Assembly (NCBI GenBank): GCA_944333055.1 | Contig: CALVKT010000015.1 | Location: 18,894 to 82,893 of the forward strand | From: an uncultured Clostridia bacterium | GTDB taxonomy: Bacteria; Bacillota; Clostridia; Christensenellales; Aristaeellaceae | Reading direction: 5' to 3' | Length of the DNA: 64,000 nucleotides | Part shown: positions 1 through 7,645 of the stretch, piece by piece | Position numbering within the stretch: the stretch's first letter is position 1 | Layout: every line of letters starts with the position of its first letter | Translations under genes and position numbers: made by a program | The notes under the pieces: model-generated | The model's database searches: none | Seen by the model: the letters and a program-made list of their open reading frames with translations, nothing else | What the model was told of the DNA's origin: nothing

Positions 1-1
1 T

Positions 2-280
2 GCGCGCGACCGTGAGACGGCGGTCAGCCCGTTTGTTCGGGACACGACGGGCCTGCTGGCGGGCTGCGTGACGGACTATGCCATCGACGAGCGGACGCTT
101 CGCGTGCTGGCGGTGGAGATCATGCCGGGATACTGGCCCGCGCGGAGCCGAAGGCGGATCTGGGTCTATGCCTATCGCAGCGCGGACGGGGAAAACGGCG
201 ATTTGATCGTGCCGGCTTCCCTGGGCAGTGAGCTGATGTTTTCAAGGGGAGGGGAAACGAGATGCGCGTATCCACCATGA
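2..280 (+). CDS. PRC-barrel-like domain protein, C-terminal part
   Basis: The reading frame is open from the window edge to a TGA at 278-280, so only the C-terminal ~92 residues are present. The visible stretch has the beta-strand-rich pattern of PRC-barrel domains: a 'TGLLAG.VTDY.ID' opening strand, then 'LRVLAVEI', and a late 'DLIVPASLGSEL' strand. Family knowledge: PRC-barrel proteins often sit just upstream of the UPF0118 permease and the ireB-ruvX genes in Clostridia, which is the order here. The function of such stand-alone barrels is not settled. The assignment rests on short sequence similarity by eye plus context. The 3' end overlaps the next small gene by 19 bases, which suggests translational coupling. 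Confidence 0.55.
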   Translation, partial: ARDRETAVSPFVRDTTGLLAGCVTDYAIDERTLRVLAVEIMPGYWPARSRRRIWVYAYRSADGENGDLIVPASLGSELMFSRGGETRCAYPP

Positions 281-423
281 AAGGAATGGCCGCAGGCGGA
301 CTGCTCGGCTTGACCGTCGGCGCGGGGCTGATGATGACGCCGCAGGGCAAGCGAATGAAGCGCGTGCTGGCGAAAAACGGGCCGCAGTTGGCCAGGCAGG
401 TCGCGGCGTGCTGGGTCGGGTAA
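262..423 (+). CDS. Small YtxH-like protein (53 aa)
   Basis: An ATG at 262, preceded by a purine-rich AGGGGAGGGG site, opens a 53-codon frame ending TAA at 421-423. The product has a glycine-rich hydrophobic segment (residues ~7-25, 'GGLLGLTVGAGLMMTP') followed by a basic tail with 'QGKRMKRVLAKN'. This is the layout of YtxH-type proteins: one Gly-zipper membrane helix ending in a Pro, then a charged C-terminal segment. It overlaps the preceding gene by 19 bases and precedes the permease at 482, so it is probably part of one operon. The molecular role of YtxH-like proteins is unclear. The gene is short, but the ribosome site and composition make it credible. Confidence 0.6.
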   Translation: MRVSTMKGMAAGGLLGLTVGAGLMMTPQGKRMKRVLAKNGPQLARQVAACWVG

Positions 424-481
424 GGCCGGAAGTGGGGAAGGCTCGCGGAGCTTTCCCTCTCTTTTGTATGGGGGCGAAGCG

Positions 482-1528
482 ATGAGGATCTTGAAAGCGA
501 TGGCCTGCGCGCTCGGCGCGCTGGCGCTTGGCATCTACGTCTACCGGCGCAGGCATGCGCTGCTGGGCATCGCGGCGGTGTTCGCCTTTGCCGTCGCCTT
601 CACGCTGCTGCTCTCGCCCGTCTGCCGCCTGCTGGAGCGGCGCGGCCTGCGCGCGTCGCTGGCCGCCGCTGCGGCCGTCTGCGGCTTTCTGCTGATCGCG
701 CTGCTCGCCGTTTCGGCGTTTGTGCCGTATCTGGTCGCACATTCCATCGAGCTGATCCGCCGCAACGCGCCGACGCTCACGGCGGTTTTGCAGCAGGTGG
801 GCGCGTTTGTGGAGCAGGCGGGGCTGCACAGCGCGGACGGCTCCGGCATCGGCGAGGTGATCACCGGCGCGGTCAGCAGCCTGTCGGCGTTCGCTGCGCG
901 GGGCAGCATGGCGTTTGCCGCGCAGACGGGCCGCATCCTGTTTGCACTGGTGCTCGCCTATTATCTGCTGCGCGAGCGCAGGCTGATCGGCGGGCATCTG
1001 CTGCTGGTCGTGCCGCCGGCGTGGCGCATGCCGGCGCTCTCCATGCTGCGCGGGTGCAGAAATGCGATCATGGGGTACGTTTCCGGCATGCTCAAGACGA
1101 GCGCGTTTGTGAGTCTGGCGACGTATCTGGGATTGCTGCTGCTGGGCGTGCCGGATGCGCTGCTGCTCGCGCTGTTCATGGGCATCTTTGAGATCTTGCC
1201 CTACGTCGGGCCCGTGCTGGGCGCCGTGCCGATTCTGCTGAGCAGCATCCCGCAGGGCTTGCAGCAGACGCTGCTCGCCCTCGGACTGGTGGTGCTCGTG
1301 CAGCAGGTGGAGGGCAATTTCATCAGCCCGTACTTCACGGCCTCCAGCACGTCGATTCACCCGCTGGCGGCGATCGTGAGCGTGTTTGTGATGGGCAGCC
1401 TGATGGGCGTCTGGGGCATCCTGCTGGCCGTGCCGCTGGTGGTGACCGTGCGCAGCGCGCTCTGGTCCGTGCGCCAGGCGCGCGCGGCCGCGCCTGCGGC
1501 TGGAAATAATTCTGCGGCAGGAGATTGA
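482..1528 (+). CDS. AI-2E family (UPF0118) transporter
   Basis: 348-residue polytopic membrane protein of the AI-2E/UPF0118 permease family. It shows an N-terminal pair of hydrophobic helices (residues ~4-65), a soluble amphipathic central region, and a C-terminal helical bundle. The bundle carries the family hallmarks 'GYVSGMLKTSAFVS', 'LPYVGPVLGAVP' and 'EGNFISPYF', with the terminal 'HPLAAIVSVFVMGSLMG..G' stretch. I chose ATG 482 because GGGGG at 470-474 is well spaced; a TTG at 464 in the same frame is possible. Family members are proposed exporters of signalling molecules or Na+/H+ antiporters; the substrate here is unknown. In Bacillus and many Clostridia the permease precedes alaS and then ireB-ruvX; alaS is absent at this spot. 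The C-terminus is Ala-rich and probably disordered. Confidence 0.88.
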   Translation: MRILKAMACALGALALGIYVYRRRHALLGIAAVFAFAVAFTLLLSPVCRLLERRGLRASLAAAAAVCGFLLIALLAVSAFVPYLVAHSIELIRRNAPTLTAVLQQVGAFVEQAGLHSADGSGIGEVITGAVSSLSAFAARGSMAFAAQTGRILFALVLAYYLLRERRLIGGHLLLVVPPAWRMPALSMLRGCRNAIMGYVSGMLKTSAFVSLATYLGLLLLGVPDALLLALFMGIFEILPYVGPVLGAVPILLSSIPQGLQQTLLALGLVVLVQQVEGNFISPYFTASSTSIHPLAAIVSVFVMGSLMGVWGILLAVPLVVTVRSALWSVRQARAAAPAAGNNSAAGD

Positions 1529-1553
1529 AACCGAACAGAGGATCGTGTATAAT
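1525..1553 (+). promoter_or_regulatory. Sigma-A-type promoter of the ireB operon
   Basis: TTGAAA (1525-1530) and TATAAT (1548-1553) are separated by exactly 17 bases and lie 34 bases before the GTG start of ireB. The -35 element overlaps the last codons of the permease gene, so ireB-ruvX can be expressed independently of the genes upstream. Confidence 0.75.
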
Positions 1554-1587
1554 AAAATCTGCGAACTTATTGTAGGGGGGACGCGCC

Positions 1588-1848
1588 GTGATCAATTCGG
1601 ATATGGGGACGCAGCACTTTAAGACCATCAGTGAAAACCCGCAGGACGCACAGACCATCCTGCTGTGCGTGTATCACGCCCTGTCTGCGAAGGGATACGA
1701 TCCGATCACGCAGATCGTAGGCTATCTGATCAGCGGAGATCCGACGTACATCACCAGCTATCAGAACGCGCGCTCGCTCATCTGCCGCATTGACAGGGAC
1801 GAGCTGCTCGAAGAGCTGGTGCAGTTCTATATCTCCAAAAACGTCTGA
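1588..1848 (+). CDS. ireB: IreB family regulatory phosphoprotein (UPF0297)
   Basis: 86-residue protein with the highly conserved UPF0297 signature: '[43 protein letters not shown]'. In enterococci IreB is a phosphorylation target of the IreK Ser/Thr kinase and tunes cephalosporin tolerance; elsewhere its role is unknown. The start is GTG 1588 with GGGGGG at 1575-1580 as ribosome site. The conserved Thr residues near the N-terminus that are phosphorylated in IreB may correspond to T9 or T13 here, but this is uncertain. It is followed after 10 bases by ruvX, the standard Firmicutes arrangement. Confidence 0.9.
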   Translation: MINSDMGTQHFKTISENPQDAQTILLCVYHALSAKGYDPITQIVGYLISGDPTYITSYQNARSLICRIDRDELLEELVQFYISKNV

Positions 1849-1858
1849 GGTGCGGCGC

Positions 1859-2566
1859 ATGAACGAAAGATGGGTCGCGCTGGACGTGGGCGACCGCCGT
1901 ATCGGCATTGCGGTGAGCGATCCGCTGGGCATCACCGCGCAGCCGGTTGAGACGTACACGCGCGTGGGCTACGGCCCGGATGTGCGCCACATCGCGCAGC
2001 TTGCGCAGCACTACGAAACGACGCGGATCCTCTGCGGCCTGCCGCGCAACATGGACGGCACGCAGGGCTTTCAGGCCGGGAAGGTGAAGGAATTTGCCGC
2101 GAAGCTGGAGGAAGCCGGGCTGAGCGTCGCGTATTACGACGAGCGCATGACGACCGTGCTCGCGGAGGATGCGCTGCTGGAGGCGAACATGCGCCGCGAA
2201 GACCGCAAGAAGAAGGTCGACATGGTCGCGGCGGTGATGATCCTGCAATCGTACCTGGACGCAAACGCCGCCGCCCGCGCACGGGACGAACAGGAAGAAG
2301 ACCCGCAGGAGGACGGCATGCTTGAGATGGAGGATGAGGACGGCAATCCGATTCGCTTCTATCTGAGTGCGTCGATCCCGTATGCGGGCGAGGAATACGT
2401 GCTGCTGACATGCGTGGAGGACACGCAGGACATGGCGAGAGACGAAAGCTGCATCATGCGCCTGACCGTGGACGGCGAGGGGCAGGCCTGCTATCAATCG
2501 CTGGAGGATGAGGCGCTGATCGCCGCGGTCTACGAGGCGTATCTGGCGCAGAGCGAAGAGGGATAA
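1859..2566 (+). CDS. ruvX: RuvX/YqgF pre-16S rRNA nuclease fused to a DUF1292 domain
   Basis: 235-residue protein. Residues 1-~140 are a YqgF/RuvX RNase-H-fold nuclease, with catalytic acidic positions in 'LDVGDRRIGIAVSDP' (D9), 'YYDERMTT' (D94, E95) and 'KKVDMVAAVMIL' (D121). The family processes 5' pre-16S rRNA or resolves Holliday-type junctions. Typical YqgF proteins end near residue 140. Here an acidic linker ('DEQEEDPQEDG') leads into an ~80-residue C-terminal part that begins 'MLEMEDEDGNPIRF' and resembles DUF1292 (UPF0473) proteins, which are normally encoded by the separate next gene. An AGGAGG at 2307-2312 lies 5 bases before the in-frame ATG at 2318, so the C-terminal module may also be made alone. 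Start ATG 1859 has GAGGTG nearby. Confidence 0.88.
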   Translation: MNERWVALDVGDRRIGIAVSDPLGITAQPVETYTRVGYGPDVRHIAQLAQHYETTRILCGLPRNMDGTQGFQAGKVKEFAAKLEEAGLSVAYYDERMTTVLAEDALLEANMRREDRKKKVDMVAAVMILQSYLDANAAARARDEQEEDPQEDGMLEMEDEDGNPIRFYLSASIPYAGEEYVLLTCVEDTQDMARDESCIMRLTVDGEGQACYQSLEDEALIAAVYEAYLAQSEEG

Positions 2567-2590
2567 GCCGGTCATATCGAAAGGAAGCAT

Positions 2591-2980
2591 ATGGCACGAT
2601 CATTTGAAGAAGACGACCGCTTTGACGGCGAATGGGTGGAAATCTGCGACATGGAGGGGCGCCGGGCGTCCCTGCGCCATCTGGCCACCATCCGCCTGGG
2701 CAAAAAGACATACGTGCTGCTGGGCACGGAGCGCGAGGACGCGCTGGAGCGCGGCGAGCTGATGCTCCTGCGCGAGGATCAGACCGTCGACGGCGCGCAG
2801 GAATACGTCGTCGCGCGCGACGAAGGCGAGATCGAGCGCGTCGTGGGCGAGTTCGCGGCCCATCTGATGGCGGAAGACATGTCCATGGCGCAGGACGACG
2901 GGCAGATGGTGGAAACCTGCGGCTGCACGCATCGCTTTGGCGAGTTTTGCTACTGCGACGACCCGGCGTATCTGCAATGA
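2591..2980 (+). CDS. DUF1292 (UPF0473) family protein
   Basis: 129-residue acidic protein starting at ATG 2591 after an AAAGGAAG ribosome site. Residues ~15-105 match the DUF1292 pattern: a strand with 'RRASLRHLATIRLGKKTYVLL', then 'AQEYVVARDEGEIERVVGEF'. DUF1292 proteins sit next to ireB and ruvX in most Firmicutes; their function is unknown. It is a second DUF1292 copy, because the preceding ruvX already carries a fused one. The C-terminus ends in a cluster of four cysteines and one histidine ('CGCTHRFGEFCYC'), which could bind a metal and is not a usual feature of the family. It is the last gene of the ireB operon. Confidence 0.72.
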   Translation: MARSFEEDDRFDGEWVEICDMEGRRASLRHLATIRLGKKTYVLLGTEREDALERGELMLLREDQTVDGAQEYVVARDEGEIERVVGEFAAHLMAEDMSMAQDDGQMVETCGCTHRFGEFCYCDDPAYLQ

Positions 2981-2984
2981 AGGC

Positions 2985-3013
2985 TTGCCATCCCGCGAAA
3001 AATCGTGTATAAT
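2985..3013 (+). promoter_or_regulatory. Promoter of the pheST T-box leader
   Basis: TTGCCA (2985-2990) and TATAAT (3008-3013) with a 17-base spacer lie directly before the T-box leader, so transcription should begin near 3020. Confidence 0.8.
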
Positions 3014-3019
3014 ACACGC

Positions 3020-3262
3020 TAAAGGCGAAGAATGAGACAATGCCCGGCTGCGGCGGCCTTTCAGAGAGCGCGGAACGAGGCTGCAATTCCGCGCAGGACG
3101 CTTCGGGAAATTCACTCAGGAGCTGCCCCGTTGACAGGTAGGCGGGGACGGTCGATCCGTTATCCAGTCAAAGGCCTGACAGCGCGCAGCGCACAGGGCG
3201 AACACCGGGTGGTACCACGGGGAAATACAGCCTCGTCCCTTTTGCGGACGGGGCTTTTTTTG
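3020..3262 (+). promoter_or_regulatory. T-box riboswitch (tRNA-Phe sensing) before pheST
   Basis: The leader has the landmarks of a T-box. An 'AGAGAGC' bulge motif and a GC-rich stem I arm (about 3063-3094) are followed by a specifier region with TTC (Phe codon) at 3111-3113 in 'GAAATTCACTC'. The conserved T-box sequence GGGTGGTACCACG lies at 3207-3219. An intrinsic terminator sits just before pheS. Uncharged tRNA-Phe would pair with the specifier and the T-box bulge and so favour the antiterminator and pheST expression. The specifier position is inferred from its place before the 'ACTCAGGAGC' stem strand. T-box and terminator are seen directly. Confidence 0.88.
3230..3261 (+). terminator. 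T-box attenuator terminator
   Basis: A GCCTCGTCC / GGACGGGGC stem with a short T-rich loop is followed by seven T residues (3255-3261), 28 bases before pheS. It is the regulated terminator of the T-box. Confidence 0.85.
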
Positions 3263-3288
3263 ATCATTGAAGGAGGGTTTTACTCGAT

Positions 3289-4323
3289 ATGGAGATGCAA
3301 GAACAACTGCGCAAAATCCAGGAGGAGGCGCTGGCGCAGCTCGCGCAGATCGACGACAAGGCCGGTCTGGACGCGCTGAAGCTGAGGCTGATGGGCAAGA
3401 AGGGCGAGCTGACGCTGCTGCGCCGCTCGATGGGCCAGATCCCCGCGGAGGATCGCCCGAAGGCCGGCCAGATGATCAACGAGGTCGTCGCCGCGCTGAC
3501 CGCGCAGATGGACGCGCTGGATGAGAGGCTCAAGGCGCGGGAGCAGGAGAAGAAGCTCGCGCGCGAGGCGATTGACGTCACCGAGCCGCGCAAGCATACG
3601 CCCATCGGCATGCAGCACCCGATTTCGCTGGTGCAGGATCAGATGCTGGGCGTCTTTACCAGCATGGGTTTTGACGTGGTGGAAGGCCCGGAGGTCGAGT
3701 ACGATCTGTACAACTTCGAGCTGATGAACATCCCCAAAAATCACCCGGCGCGCGACGCGCAGGACACGTTCTACATCGAGGACAACGTCGTGCTGCGCAC
3801 GCACACCTCGCCCGTTCAGGCGCGCACGATGCTCACGCGCAAGCCGCCGATTCGCATCGTCTGTCCGGGCCGCGTGTACCGCGCCGACGAGGTGGACGCC
3901 ACGCACTCCCCGGTCTTCCATCAGATGGAAGGCCTGGTCGTCGGCGAGGATGTCACCATGGCCGACCTCAAGGGCACGCTCGACGCGTTTGCGCAAAAGC
4001 TCTTTGGCCAGGACGTGACCACGCGCTTCCGCCCGTCCTTCTTCCCGTTCACCGAGCCGTCCGCCGAGGTCGATCTGACCTGCGTCAACTGCCACGGCAA
4101 GGGCTGCCGCGTCTGCAAGGGCACAGGCTGGATCGAGGTGCTCGGCGCGGGCATGGTCAACCCGAAGGTGCTGGAGATGTGCGGCATCGACAGCAGGAAG
4201 TACAGCGGCTTTGCCTTCGGCGTGGGGCTGGAGCGCATTGCCATGCTGCGCTACGGCATCACGGATATGCGCGCCCTGTTTGAAGGCGACGTGCGTTTCC
4301 TGTCGCAGTTCCGCGACGACTAA
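3289..4323 (+). CDS. pheS: Phenylalanine--tRNA ligase alpha subunit
   Basis: 344-residue alpha subunit of the heterotetrameric PheRS, charging tRNA-Phe in the cytoplasm. N-terminal coiled-coil (residues ~1-85) is followed by the class II catalytic core. Visible motifs are 'FDVVEGPEVEYDLYNFELMN', motif 2 around 'FHQMEGLVVGEDV', 'FRPSFFPFTEPSAEVD' and motif 3 'GFAFGVGLERIAMLRYGI'. A four-cysteine insertion ('CVNCHGKGCRVC') is present, as in many bacterial PheS. Start ATG 3289 follows AAGGAGGG. The gene lies 18 bases before pheT and is controlled by the T-box leader, so expression should rise when phenylalanine is short. Length is normal for the family. Confidence 0.97.
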   Translation: MEMQEQLRKIQEEALAQLAQIDDKAGLDALKLRLMGKKGELTLLRRSMGQIPAEDRPKAGQMINEVVAALTAQMDALDERLKAREQEKKLAREAIDVTEPRKHTPIGMQHPISLVQDQMLGVFTSMGFDVVEGPEVEYDLYNFELMNIPKNHPARDAQDTFYIEDNVVLRTHTSPVQARTMLTRKPPIRIVCPGRVYRADEVDATHSPVFHQMEGLVVGEDVTMADLKGTLDAFAQKLFGQDVTTRFRPSFFPFTEPSAEVDLTCVNCHGKGCRVCKGTGWIEVLGAGMVNPKVLEMCGIDSRKYSGFAFGVGLERIAMLRYGITDMRALFEGDVRFLSQFRDD

Positions 4324-4341
4324 GGTGGGAGGGAGAAGACA

Positions 4342-6735
4342 ATGAAGGTACCGATGCAATGGCTTGGGCAGTACGCCGAGATTCCGGTGTCTGCCGAGGC
4401 TTTTCAGGATGCAATGATTCACCACGGCACGGCCGTGGAGGGGCTTGAGGATCAGGGCGCGGCGGTGCAGGGCGTCGTCGTGGGCAAGATCCTGACGGTG
4501 AAGGATCACGAGAACGCCGACCACCTGCACGTGCTGACGGTGGACGTGGGCGAAGCGGAACCGCTGCAGATCGTCTGCGGCGCGCCGAACGTCGAGGCGG
4601 GGATTCTGGTGCCGGTCGCCAAGGTGGGCGCGGTGCTGCCCGGCGGCATCACGATCAGGAAGGGCAAGCTGCGCGGCGTGGAATCCTGCGGCATGTGCTG
4701 CTCCGGCCCGGAATTGGGCGTGCCGGAGTACCTGTATCCGTCCGTGGGCGACAAGGGCCTGCTGGTCTTTCAGGAGGATTATGCGCCCGGCACCGACGTG
4801 CGTCCCATTCTGGGCATCGACGACACGGTCGTCGACTTTGAGATTCTGGCCAACCGGCCGGACTGCCTGAGCGTATGGGGGCTGGCCCGCGAGGCCGCCG
4901 CGACGCTCAACACCCGCTTTGAGAAGCCTGAGATCAAGGTGGAGGCCGTGCCGGGCAGGATGAGCGACTTTGTCACCATCGAGATCAAGGACACCGAGCT
5001 GTGCCCGCGCTACTGCGCCCGCGTGGTCAAGAACATCAAGATCGGCCCGTCGCCGATGTGGATGCGCAAGGCGCTCCACGCGGCCGGCGTGCGCGCCATC
5101 AACAACATCGTGGACATCACCAACTACGTGATGCTGGAGACCGGCCACCCGATGCACGCGTTTGATCTGGCGAAGGTCAAGGAGCGGCACGTCGTGGTGC
5201 GCCGCGCCTATGAGGGCGAGAAGATCGTCACGCTCGACGGCAAAGCGCGCGACCTGACGACCGACATGCTCATGATCGCCGACCAGACCGATGCGACCGG
5301 CATCGCCGGCGTCATGGGCGGCGAGGAGTCCGAGATCACCGAAGAGACGAAGACGGTCATGTTTGAGATCGCCGCCTTTGAGCGCAGCAACATCCGCCAG
5401 ACCACCCGCGCGCTGGGCATGCGCACGGAGGCATCCGGCCGCTTTGAGCGCGGCGTCTGCGCGGCGACCTGCCGCGAGGCGGCGGACCGCGCCTGCCAGC
5501 TCGTGAACCTGCTGGGCTGCGGCGAGGTCATCGACGACGTGTTCGACTGCTATCCCAATCCCAAGCCGCGCGAGGCGGTGGAGGCGTCCGTCGCGCGCAT
5601 CAACGCGCGCATCGGCATGCGCATCCCGGGCGAGGAGATGGCCGCAATCTTGCAGCGGCTGCACATGGAGGCGTCGCTTGACGGCGACACGCTGACCGTC
5701 GTCGCGCCGCAGGACCGCGAGGACATCGAGACGGAGGAGGATCTCTCCGAGGAAGTGCTGCGCATCTACGGCTATGAGCACATCCGCTCCACGCTGCTGC
5801 GCGGCGAGACCGCGCCGGGCACGCGCAACCCGCACATGCAGCTCTCCGACAAGGTGGGCCGCATTCTGGTGGGCATGGGCCTCTACGAGATCCGCAACTT
5901 CTCCTTCATCAGCCCGAAGCTGATCGACAAGCTGAACCTGCCCGCGGACGATCCGCGCCGCACGATGCTCAAGCTGATCAACCCGCTGGGCGAGGACACC
6001 AGCGTCATGCGCTCCACGCTCGTGCCGTCCATGCTGGGCACGATCGCCCTCAACCAGAGCCGCAACAACGAGACGGCGATGCTCTACGAGATCTCGCCTG
6101 TGTTTGACATGGCGGGCTACAAGCCGGGCGAGCTGCCGCACGAGCGGCCGGCGCTGTGCATCGGCGCCTACGGCCCGGAGGTCGACTTCTATCGCGTGCG
6201 AGACATCGTGCTGGACATGCTGGCGCGATTTGGCGTGCGCTGCGAGATCGTGCCGGGCGCGCAGCCGTATCACCACCCGGGCCGCGCGGCGAAGCTGATG
6301 GCCGGCGACGCCTGCCTGGCCAGCGTGGCGGAGGTGCATCCCGCGACGATGGCCGCCTTTGAGATCGGCAAGCGCACGGTGATCGCCGAGGTCGATCTGG
6401 AGCTGCTGGGCGAGCTGCGCTGCAAGATGGGCCACGTGCGCGCGCTGCCGAAATTCCCGGCTGTCACCCGCGACATCGCGCTGGTGATGGACGAGGCGAC
6501 GACCGTGGGCAGCGTGCTGGAGAGCATCCGCAGGGCTGGCGGCGCGCTGCTGGAGAGCGCGGAGATGTTCGACATCTATCGCGGCGCGCAGCTGGGCGAG
6601 GGCAGGAAGTCCGTGGCGTTCTCGCTGGCCTTCCGTCATGCGGAGCGCACGCTGTCCGATGAGGACGTGAACCCGGTGATGCAGAAGATTCTCGCGGCCT
6701 GCGAGAAGAACAACGGCGCCGTGCTGCGCCTGTAA
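4342..6735 (+). CDS. pheT: Phenylalanine--tRNA ligase beta subunit
   Basis: 797-residue beta subunit. Domain order as expected: an N-terminal EMAP/OB-type tRNA-binding domain (residues ~40-150, 'VVVGKILTVKDHENADHLHVL'), B3/B4 editing domain (~210-390, including 'ETGHPMHAFDLAK' and 'TLDGKARDL'), B5 DNA-binding-like domain (~410-475), the inactive synthetase-like core, and a C-terminal FDX-ACB anticodon-binding domain ('LPKFPAVTRDIALVMDE'). Start ATG 4342 is preceded by GGTGGGAGGGAG. Together with PheS it forms the alpha2beta2 enzyme; the B3/B4 domain hydrolyses Tyr-tRNA-Phe. No frameshift or missing domain is visible. Confidence 0.97.
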   Translation: MKVPMQWLGQYAEIPVSAEAFQDAMIHHGTAVEGLEDQGAAVQGVVVGKILTVKDHENADHLHVLTVDVGEAEPLQIVCGAPNVEAGILVPVAKVGAVLPGGITIRKGKLRGVESCGMCCSGPELGVPEYLYPSVGDKGLLVFQEDYAPGTDVRPILGIDDTVVDFEILANRPDCLSVWGLAREAAATLNTRFEKPEIKVEAVPGRMSDFVTIEIKDTELCPRYCARVVKNIKIGPSPMWMRKALHAAGVRAINNIVDITNYVMLETGHPMHAFDLAKVKERHVVVRRAYEGEKIVTLDGKARDLTTDMLMIADQTDATGIAGVMGGEESEITEETKTVMFEIAAFERSNIRQTTRALGMRTEASGRFERGVCAATCREAADRACQLVNLLGCGEVIDDVFDCYPNPKPREAVEASVARINARIGMRIPGEEMAAILQRLHMEASLDGDTLTVVAPQDREDIETEEDLSEEVLRIYGYEHIRSTLLRGETAPGTRNPHMQLSDKVGRILVGMGLYEIRNFSFISPKLIDKLNLPADDPRRTMLKLINPLGEDTSVMRSTLVPSMLGTIALNQSRNNETAMLYEISPVFDMAGYKPGELPHERPALCIGAYGPEVDFYRVRDIVLDMLARFGVRCEIVPGAQPYHHPGRAAKLMAGDACLASVAEVHPATMAAFEIGKRTVIAEVDLELLGELRCKMGHVRALPKFPAVTRDIALVMDEATTVGSVLESIRRAGGALLESAEMFDIYRGAQLGEGRKSVAFSLAFRHAERTLSDEDVNPVMQKILAACEKNNGAVLRL

Positions 6736-6756
6736 GGCAAGAAGGGGGCGATCGGG

Positions 6757-7614
6757 ATGCTGGATCAGCGAATCACCGCCGCGACGCTGCGCTTTGCGGT
6801 GCTGGGCAAATCGCTTGGGCACACCTGGTCGCCCCAGATTCACAATTCGCTCTTTGCCGCGGCCGGGATCGACGCCGTCTATCTGCCCATCACCGTGCCG
6901 CAGGAGAAGCTGCCCGCCGCCGTGGATGTGCTGCGAAGCTGCTTTGCCGGCTTTAACGTGACGATCCCGTACAAGGAGCGGATCATCCCGCTGCTGGATG
7001 AGGTGGACGACGCGGTGCGCGCCTGCGGCGCGGTCAACACGGTCGAGAATCGAGACGGGCGGCTGATCGGACACATCACGGACGGCGCGGGCATGCTGCG
7101 CGCGCTGGAGGAGGGCGGCGTCCGCACGGAAGCGGCAGACGCGCTGATTCTGGGCGGCGGCGGCGCGGCGCGCGCGGCGGGCCATGCGTTCCTCGCGCGC
7201 GGCGGACGGGTGACGTTCGCCGTGCGCAGCCCTGACAAGGGCGAGGCGCTGGCAGCGGAGCTGGCCCGCACGCAGGCGGACGGAGGAAGACGCATCGCCG
7301 TCTGTCCGATATCCGCCATCGAGGGCGCGCATGACGTGCTGCTCAACTGCACGCCGGTGGGCATGACGCCGCACGCGGACGCGTGTCCCGTGCCGGAGGC
7401 GGTCGTCGCGCGCTGCGGCGCCGTGTTCGATGCGGTGTACAATCCGCGCGAGACGATGCTCCTGCGCTGCGCACGCCGGCTCGGCCTTCCGGCGGTGGAA
7501 GGGCTGGGCATGCTGTACCATCAGGCCGTGGAGGCCGAGAGGATCTGGTTTGAGGCGATTGCGCCGGACGCCGTACAGAAGGACATTTATCGCGAATTGC
7601 TTGACAGGATGTGA
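6757..7614 (+). CDS. aroE: Shikimate dehydrogenase
   Basis: 285-residue NADP-dependent shikimate dehydrogenase of the aromatic amino acid pathway (3-dehydroshikimate to shikimate). The N-terminal substrate domain has 'LGKSLGHTWSPQIHN' and 'GFNVTIPYKE', whose Lys is the catalytic residue; the catalytic Asp is in 'TDGAGM' (residue ~109). The Rossmann nucleotide loop 'ILGGGGAARAAGHAFL' follows, and the C-terminal 'GLGMLYHQAVEAERIW' closes the fold. It begins at ATG 6757 after GAAGGGGG, 21 bases downstream of pheT. Co-transcription with pheST would tie aromatic amino acid synthesis to tRNA-Phe charging through the T-box; this is inference. Confidence 0.94.
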   Translation: MLDQRITAATLRFAVLGKSLGHTWSPQIHNSLFAAAGIDAVYLPITVPQEKLPAAVDVLRSCFAGFNVTIPYKERIIPLLDEVDDAVRACGAVNTVENRDGRLIGHITDGAGMLRALEEGGVRTEAADALILGGGGAARAAGHAFLARGGRVTFAVRSPDKGEALAAELARTQADGGRRIAVCPISAIEGAHDVLLNCTPVGMTPHADACPVPEAVVARCGAVFDAVYNPRETMLLRCARRLGLPAVEGLGMLYHQAVEAERIWFEAIAPDAVQKDIYRELLDRM

Positions 7615-7645
7615 GCGCATCACATCGGCCAGGGAGGGCGACGAC

